Source: Hirudinaria manillensis
Lineage: Eukaryota; Annelida; Clitellata; Hirudinida; Hirudinidae
NCBI GenBank assembly: GCA_034509925.1
Contig: CM067526.1
Location: forward strand, 8,074,244-8,138,243
Reading direction: 5' to 3'
DNA: 64,000 nt
The notes beneath the pieces were generated by a model. It saw nothing but the letters and a program-made list of their open reading frames with translations, did not search any database and was not told where the DNA came from. This document shows positions 59,245 to 64,000 of the stretch, piece by piece (positions within the stretch are counted from its first letter, which is position 1; each line of letters opens with the position of its first letter). Both the position numbers and the translations under genes were made by a program.

Positions 59245-60494
59245 TTAATTGGTTATGGGCAGTCCTTTTAAATTTTTTTGGGTTTCACAAGCTTCTGTGA
59301 AAGCATGGACGAGAGCCAAAGTCTCTTTTAAACTGCTTCCTTTCACCCAGATCCATCCGTTGTCTCCGATGGTGATTTCAAAGGCCAGCGGACCAGCAAT
59401 GTCGTTGAGTATGTTGGGCCCAGAAGAGGAAAGTCTGGAATGGTGGAAAAACAAGAATGCAGTGGATCAGTCTAGACAACAGTTGAAGTTAATGGGTAAC
59501 CTTTAACAATTGGTGACATCTTACAAACTTATATATATTGTATATATTAATACCTTCTTGCAAAATGTACTGGTAGCCTCATTAGAAACCCTCCTTCTTT
59601 TATGAGACCCATTCCAGAACTCATGTTCTTGGCATCAACACACGACATTGTGATTTCAATTGTCAGGTTGTCTGTTAACAGTCGACCATAAACGAGGTCA
59701 CCGACCTGGTTTAAATTTTTTTTATTAGAAATTGTGGCAATTGATTATGTTAAATAAAGTAAAGAAGTCCTTAAGTATTAGGCCTCCACAGAACTAAATG
59801 CTAAATCCATATTATTACACAATGTTTGTGCTGAAGTGTGAGTTAATGATTTGTTAATGATGCAGTAACTAAATTTAGTGCAAACCTCAATGTCTGGTTT
59901 ATTTCTTTTTGTGGCTCCCTCAAATGAAAGAGAAGAAAGAAGGGCTTGTTCACTGGCCCCAATGTCAACCAAAAAATTGTCTCCCATTTTTGTTGTCACA
60001 ACACCCATCACTTTGTCCCCTTTTGATGCTACATACTATAAAATATCAATCACTTAAAGTTATGAATCTTGTGGTCTGTGCAAACAAAAACTATAAGAAA
60101 TGTGTTTAATTTAAAGCATCAATATTTTAAAAGATGATTCGAATGTGCGACTGCAAAGCGAATTATAACTAAACCAATTAAAATAGACATTAAAAAATAG
60201 AAGTCGCATAAATAGATAAATCATCAATATCGATGCATCTTCGAGAGGTTGTTCACGATAGTCAAAGTGAAAGAACTTCAAGCAATAAAATAATAAGTAA
60301 CTGACACGTTTCTTTCGTGATTCAATCCAATAAATAGCAGATTTTTCCCTCTTTTTTAGAATGCCAGGAATAGTTGCATAAACAACATCGCTCTCCACTC
60401 GTAATCCGATACCCAAAACGGGAACAACGCCGTCACTACGATCTACTATAACAACATCCCCCGGCATAACCAAATCACCCGGCACAGCAGCCAT
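59245..60494 (-). CDS. EXOSC3: RNA exosome cap subunit RRP40
   Basis: Four exons on the minus strand: 60306-60494, 59886-60035, 59554-59705, 59245-59434; 226 residues, phases consistent. RRP40 is one of three S1/KH cap proteins on the exosome ring, which guides RNA to the nuclease in nucleus and cytoplasm. The N-terminal domain (about 1-60) includes [12 protein letters not shown] and IYWIES. The S1 domain follows ([48 protein letters not shown]). The KH domain carries the family signature [10 protein letters not shown] and ends with EACE. Human RRP40 has about 275 residues; the shorter N-terminus accounts for the difference. The start has GGG upstream and no alternative in-frame ATG before it. 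Confidence 0.95.
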
Positions 60495-61396
60495 CCCTAG
60501 TTTTTGTAGCGATAATAGGACTCGTTTGTAGTAATGTTTTCGTATTTTCTAGTTATGTTATGCATTTTAAAGTTAATAATGCTGTAATTGTTAACATAAA
60601 TATAACAATAATTTTAGACTAAAACAAATTGATTTCAATTTTAATTACGGTTTTTATGCAATGTAAAAGTAATTGAAATGATATGGAACTCTAACATAAA
60701 AAGCTTTAACATAAAAACATGTCCAGTATAATACATACAAATTAAATAGAACCAAATTATTCATATATCTATTTGCATTCATTTTAAACAACGATAATTT
60801 TGATATTGTTTACATAATAAGCTGGTTGATATTAGGCAGTCGTATTGTATCTGAGATTTGTCAATTTAATTAGTTTGGGTTTAGAAGTAAACTTTTCCTG
60901 TTTAGGGCAAACATTAGGATTTATGCTTGCAGGCGACGTCAAATAATTTTACTAAGATCTCCTACTAAAAAAGGTATTAGGTTAATTATGTTCCTTACTG
61001 ACCAAAAGTTCCGATGAAATCACTACATTTAGAGCAAAAATTTATTCGACAGCTAACAGAAATATGTTCAGTCACTTTAAAGCAGATAGACAGATTTTAA
61101 TCTATTTTGGTGACCACGCTTAACATGACCGTTTAGAAAAACTTTTAAAATATTTTTGAATATAAAACATTCAGTCAATTAACATAAAACAAAACAAAGA
61201 TAAGAAATAAAAAACCTCATCAACTTATAATAAAATCGTAAAAAGTTATTGTGTATTAATTTCGTTTTTGTCTTTTTTGCTTTATTGTTTTGAGAGAAGG
61301 AAATGTTACATCAAATAACATCATCTACATATATAAACCCAAGTTTTTTAAACTGAACATAATTCCAGTTAAATCTCAATCTGAAAGGACAATATA
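60495..61396. promoter_or_regulatory. Shared upstream region of EXOSC3 and WDR83
   Basis: 0.9 kb between diverging start codons, AT-rich. No definite element recognised. Confidence 0.45.
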
Positions 61397-63324
61397 ATGG
61401 TTGAAGCTTCCTGCCAACCAAGGGTGGAGATTGTAGAAAGACTTGCAGCATCCATAGACTGCAAGCAGAAGTCTGTCAGGGCTGTCAGATTTAATGGTGT
61501 GTTTCATTTTCATTAATAATAATAATTAATTCAATTCCAAATGATTAGAACATGTTTCTTAAATGCATTTTAAATATAATGCATTCATGTCTTTGACATT
61601 TTAGGTGATGGAGAATATTGTCTTACCTGTGGCTCAGACAAAACAATTAAACTGTGGAATCCTCACAGATCTTTGGAGTTGAAGACGTACCACGGGCATG
61701 GAAATGAAGTGTTGGATGCACAAAGTTCTTGTGACAATGCTAGCATCTGTTCTGGAGGTATGGACAGGTACGTCTGCAGTTGGGATGTTTCCACTGGGAA
61801 AAATCTTAGAAGATTTCGTGGACATAAAGGTAAACAAAATTAAAACAACTCGCGATTATTCTTAACCTGTTTATACTTTTGTTGAATGCAATCCTATATA
61901 AGCACTGAGACAGTGCAGTGAAATTAGCAATGTAATTGTTAAGTAATTGTTATGTTTAAGTAATTTTTACATAATTTCTTTTAAAAGGAAGAGTCAATTG
62001 TGTGATATTTAATGAGGAGGGTTCAGCAATTATATCAGGATCAGTTGAAGGACTCGTCAACATTTGGGATGTCAGAAGCAGAAAGCTCGAACCAATTCAG
62101 GTAATTGACTAATCTTTCTGATTTCATTTATTTATTTATTTGTGTGTGTTTAAATAACAATTCAAATGTTGGTCACCTGAAAAATATTCAGTTTGTCTTG
62201 GCATGTTTAATTTTATATAGTTCATATTATTTTTAATTAATTAAAAATCGATCCACTTTGAACCAATTTTTTAACCAATAACGAAACCACTTTTGCAGTC
62301 GCTCGACGAGGCCACGGATTCCGTGACGTCCCTTTGCGTGACGAGTTACGAGATTTTGACGTCGTCCGTGGACAGCCACGTCAGGAGATACGACATCAGG
62401 TGCGGACAAATGACCAGCGACTTCATCGGCAGTAAGTTCATCTCTCGTCGTTTCATCGCTTCGTTCGTAATCTTTTTATTTGTATTTATTTTTATTTGTA
62501 TACATACCACGTTAGTTATTTAATTAATTAAGTTAGTTAATATGCAAGTTAGTTCAGTAACTGCATATGATGGTGATGAAGTCATATTCTTGTTACTGAG
62601 ATGTTGTTGTGCCAAAAAAATGACATTCCAGTTGAATATTCATGACTTTCTTATAATTAAACTTTCATCTTTGCACTTAACTTTCAATCGATCCGACGTC
62701 ATTGACCGGAGTCGAATTCCTCAATAAATAATTTGTGCTTAATTGCAGGTCCAGTAACCAGCATAAGTCTGACGAGGGATGCCCAGTGCATACTCACTGC
62801 CACCCTCGACGACACTTTGAGACTCATCGACAAGAAGACAGGAGAGCTTTTAAATGAGTTAGCATCGTGATTTATTATTTAATTTATGTTCTTATTTGCC
62901 GTGATCGAACATCCGTCGACTAGTCAATCCGTTCTCCAGATACAAAGGCCACAAAAGTTCGGACTTCAAAATCGATTGCGTGATTTCCAGCGACGACAGG
63001 CAGGTACTTTCCGGTTCTCAAGACGGCTGCGTGCACATCTGGGATCTCATTAAGGTGAATTAAATAGTTTATTAAATTTAATAACCTCATAATTTATATA
63101 TTTACACTTTTTAATCAGCTAGAAATCGATTTTAGAAATATGAATTTCGAGATAACATTGTAATATTTCTTATTTCTCAGGCGACGCCCATTGGCCGACT
63201 GCAACACGGATCGGGTTCGATAATCCACTCTGCCAGTTACCACCCTACCAAACCCATGCTCCTCACAGCCTGCGATCAGAAGATATTCCTTTGGAAGTCA
63301 AGATTTGCAGCTGTGGCACCCTAA
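61397..63324 (+). CDS. WDR83: WD-repeat protein WDR83 (MORG1)
   Basis: Seven exons: 61397-61496, 61605-61829, 61988-62100, 62299-62431, 62749-62857, 62940-63054, 63181-63324; 312 residues (human 315). It is a seven-bladed WD40 propeller; diagnostic stretches are VRAVRFNGDGEYCLTCGSDK, IKLWNPHRSLEL, GHGNEVLDA, RRFRGHKGRVNCV, VDSHVRRYDIR and LLNEYKGHKSSDFKIDC. In other animals it is a scaffold for ERK signalling, interacts with PHD3, and is found in spliceosome complexes. Exons from 62299 onward are distinctly GC-richer than the earlier ones. Poly(A) signal AATAAA at 63384-63389. Confidence 0.95.
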
Positions 63325-63383
63325 GACAATCTCTGAGCACATAGTATTTACTGCTTAAATATTTGAATATTTGTTCTAATGTA

Positions 63384-63389
63384 AATAAA
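63384..63389 (+). terminator. Poly(A) signal AATAAA for WDR83
   Basis: AATAAA 60 bp after the WDR83 stop codon, and 80 bp before the stop of the opposite-strand frame at 63469, giving a convergent arrangement. Confidence 0.5.
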
Positions 63390-63468
63390 TAAAAACAAAA
63401 TAAGCGAAACCTTATAGTTTTTTTGTTATATTTTGGATTGTAAATTCGTTTAATAACGAAATTAAATA

Positions 63469-63786
63469 TTAAAAAAAAACACTTGGATCCGTTTGCTTCG
63501 ACAATTTGACAATAGGATTCCCTCCAAAATAAGGCAGGGAGCTACTTAAATCGCTATTCCAAAGGATGCAGTTGGACTTATCTTTCTGGTGGCCTCTCAC
63601 ATCTCCGCGTGCTTTACGATCAAAGGCTGCAATTTCGACGTGACGCTCGGGACGGAGGGTGCTGCGCCATGCAAAACGAAACCATGACGTGCTGGAAAAT
63701 TGCCCACAAATAGCAAAATATTCCACCTTGTTACATTCTAATCTTGTTACTGATTTGACTACTACCTTGAAGGGAAAAAACCTATT
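63469..63786 (-). CDS. Unidentified reading frame, probably a 3' coding exon
   Basis: A minus-strand frame open for about 100 codons ending at 63469. The part from about 63665 downward has a good acceptor (TTTTCCAG) and coding-like composition (STLRPERHVEIAAFDRKARG, CILWNSDLSSSLPYFGGNP). No ATG opens the frame, so it needs an upstream exon. A separate minus-strand ATG near 63884 (MADRKAALITR) is in a different frame and could be the first exon only if an intron joins them; I could not find one that fits. No family recognised. Confidence 0.35.
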   Translation of the reverse strand, partial: NRFFPFKVVVKSVTRLECNKVEYFAICGQFSSTSWFRFAWRSTLRPERHVEIAAFDRKARGDVRGHQKDKSNCILWNSDLSSSLPYFGGNPIVKLSKQTDPSVFF

Positions 63787-63931
63787 ATCATCATCGTCTC
63801 AGCTTTTGTATCTGATTCTTAATTGATTCCAGAAGTGCTGAAATAAGAGAACAACGCGTAATCAGCGCCGCTTTCCTGTCTGCCATTTGTTTGCAATTGG
63901 TGTCTTTTAGGTCAGGGAAAAAAGATGGCTG

Positions 63932-64000
63932 CCTCTAAGTTATTTACTGTGGCTCTTCCTTTTCATATTTATCCTTATAATAGGTTAATTTAACAGAGCT
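63932..64000 (+). CDS. Possible first exon of a gene cut by the window edge
   Basis: A plus-strand ATG near 63932 reads MAASKLFTVALPFHIYPYNR and then meets a possible GTTAAT donor near 63985. A pyrimidine-TTTTAG site lies just upstream. Too short to identify. Confidence 0.25.

Overview
The window is nuclear DNA from an invertebrate animal. The genes are split by GT-AG introns (mostly 50-1500 bp). Spacers are AT-rich and full of microsatellites. The gene set is animal-specific or eukaryotic: HMBOX1, selenoprotein P, calponin, PAM, ESCO, EXOSC3, WDR83, KDSR. I cannot name the phylum. A broken 5S rRNA copy, two CTCF-like motifs and a very UGA-rich selenoprotein P would suit a non-vertebrate bilaterian such as a spiralian, but that is inference. 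All exon borders below were derived by eye from splice consensus, reading frame and homology.

Layout. 1-5.4 kb: AT-rich spacer with a decayed CENP-B/Tigger-type transposase fragment. 5.5-9.3 kb (-): seven-exon HMBOX1-like homeobox gene with a very large glutamine-rich insert. 10.0-12.5 kb (-): a selenoprotein P gene, hard to see because its frame holds 23 internal UGA codons but no UAA or UAG; a SECIS-like hairpin and a poly(A) signal follow it. 12.5-17.3 kb: spacer. 17.3-21.4 kb: a roughly 460-bp ATCA array directly after the stop codon of a single-pass membrane protein gene (-). 21.4-36.1 kb: about 15 kb of spacer with a 35-bp minisatellite, long ATT tracts, GAC/GAT tracts, a truncated 5S pseudogene, two RFX X-box palindromes and a few isolated exon-like pieces.

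The right half is gene-dense. 36.1-39.2 kb (-) is KDSR (sphingolipid synthesis). It is head-to-head with 39.5-42.7 kb (+), an EHD/sarcalumenin-like dynamin-family GTPase with two C-terminal membrane segments. 43.5-44.7 kb holds a duplicated ~250-bp block and two CTCF-like motifs. 47.0-50.7 kb (+) is a calponin with nine CLIK repeats. 52.0-55.4 kb (-) is an intronless bifunctional peptide-amidating enzyme (PAM) with an extra, catalytically dead PHM domain. It is head-to-head with 55.8-59.1 kb (+), an ESCO cohesin acetyltransferase, which is tail-to-tail with 59.2-60.5 kb (-), EXOSC3/RRP40, itself head-to-head with 61.4-63.3 kb (+), WDR83. The last 0.7 kb has an unidentified reading frame (-) and a possible first exon (+) cut by the window edge.

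The genes do not form one pathway; they are mostly independent housekeeping or tissue genes in paired orientations. The most notable items are the UGA-rich selenoprotein P with altered N-terminal redox motif, the tandem PHM with pseudoenzyme, and the Gln-rich HMBOX1.
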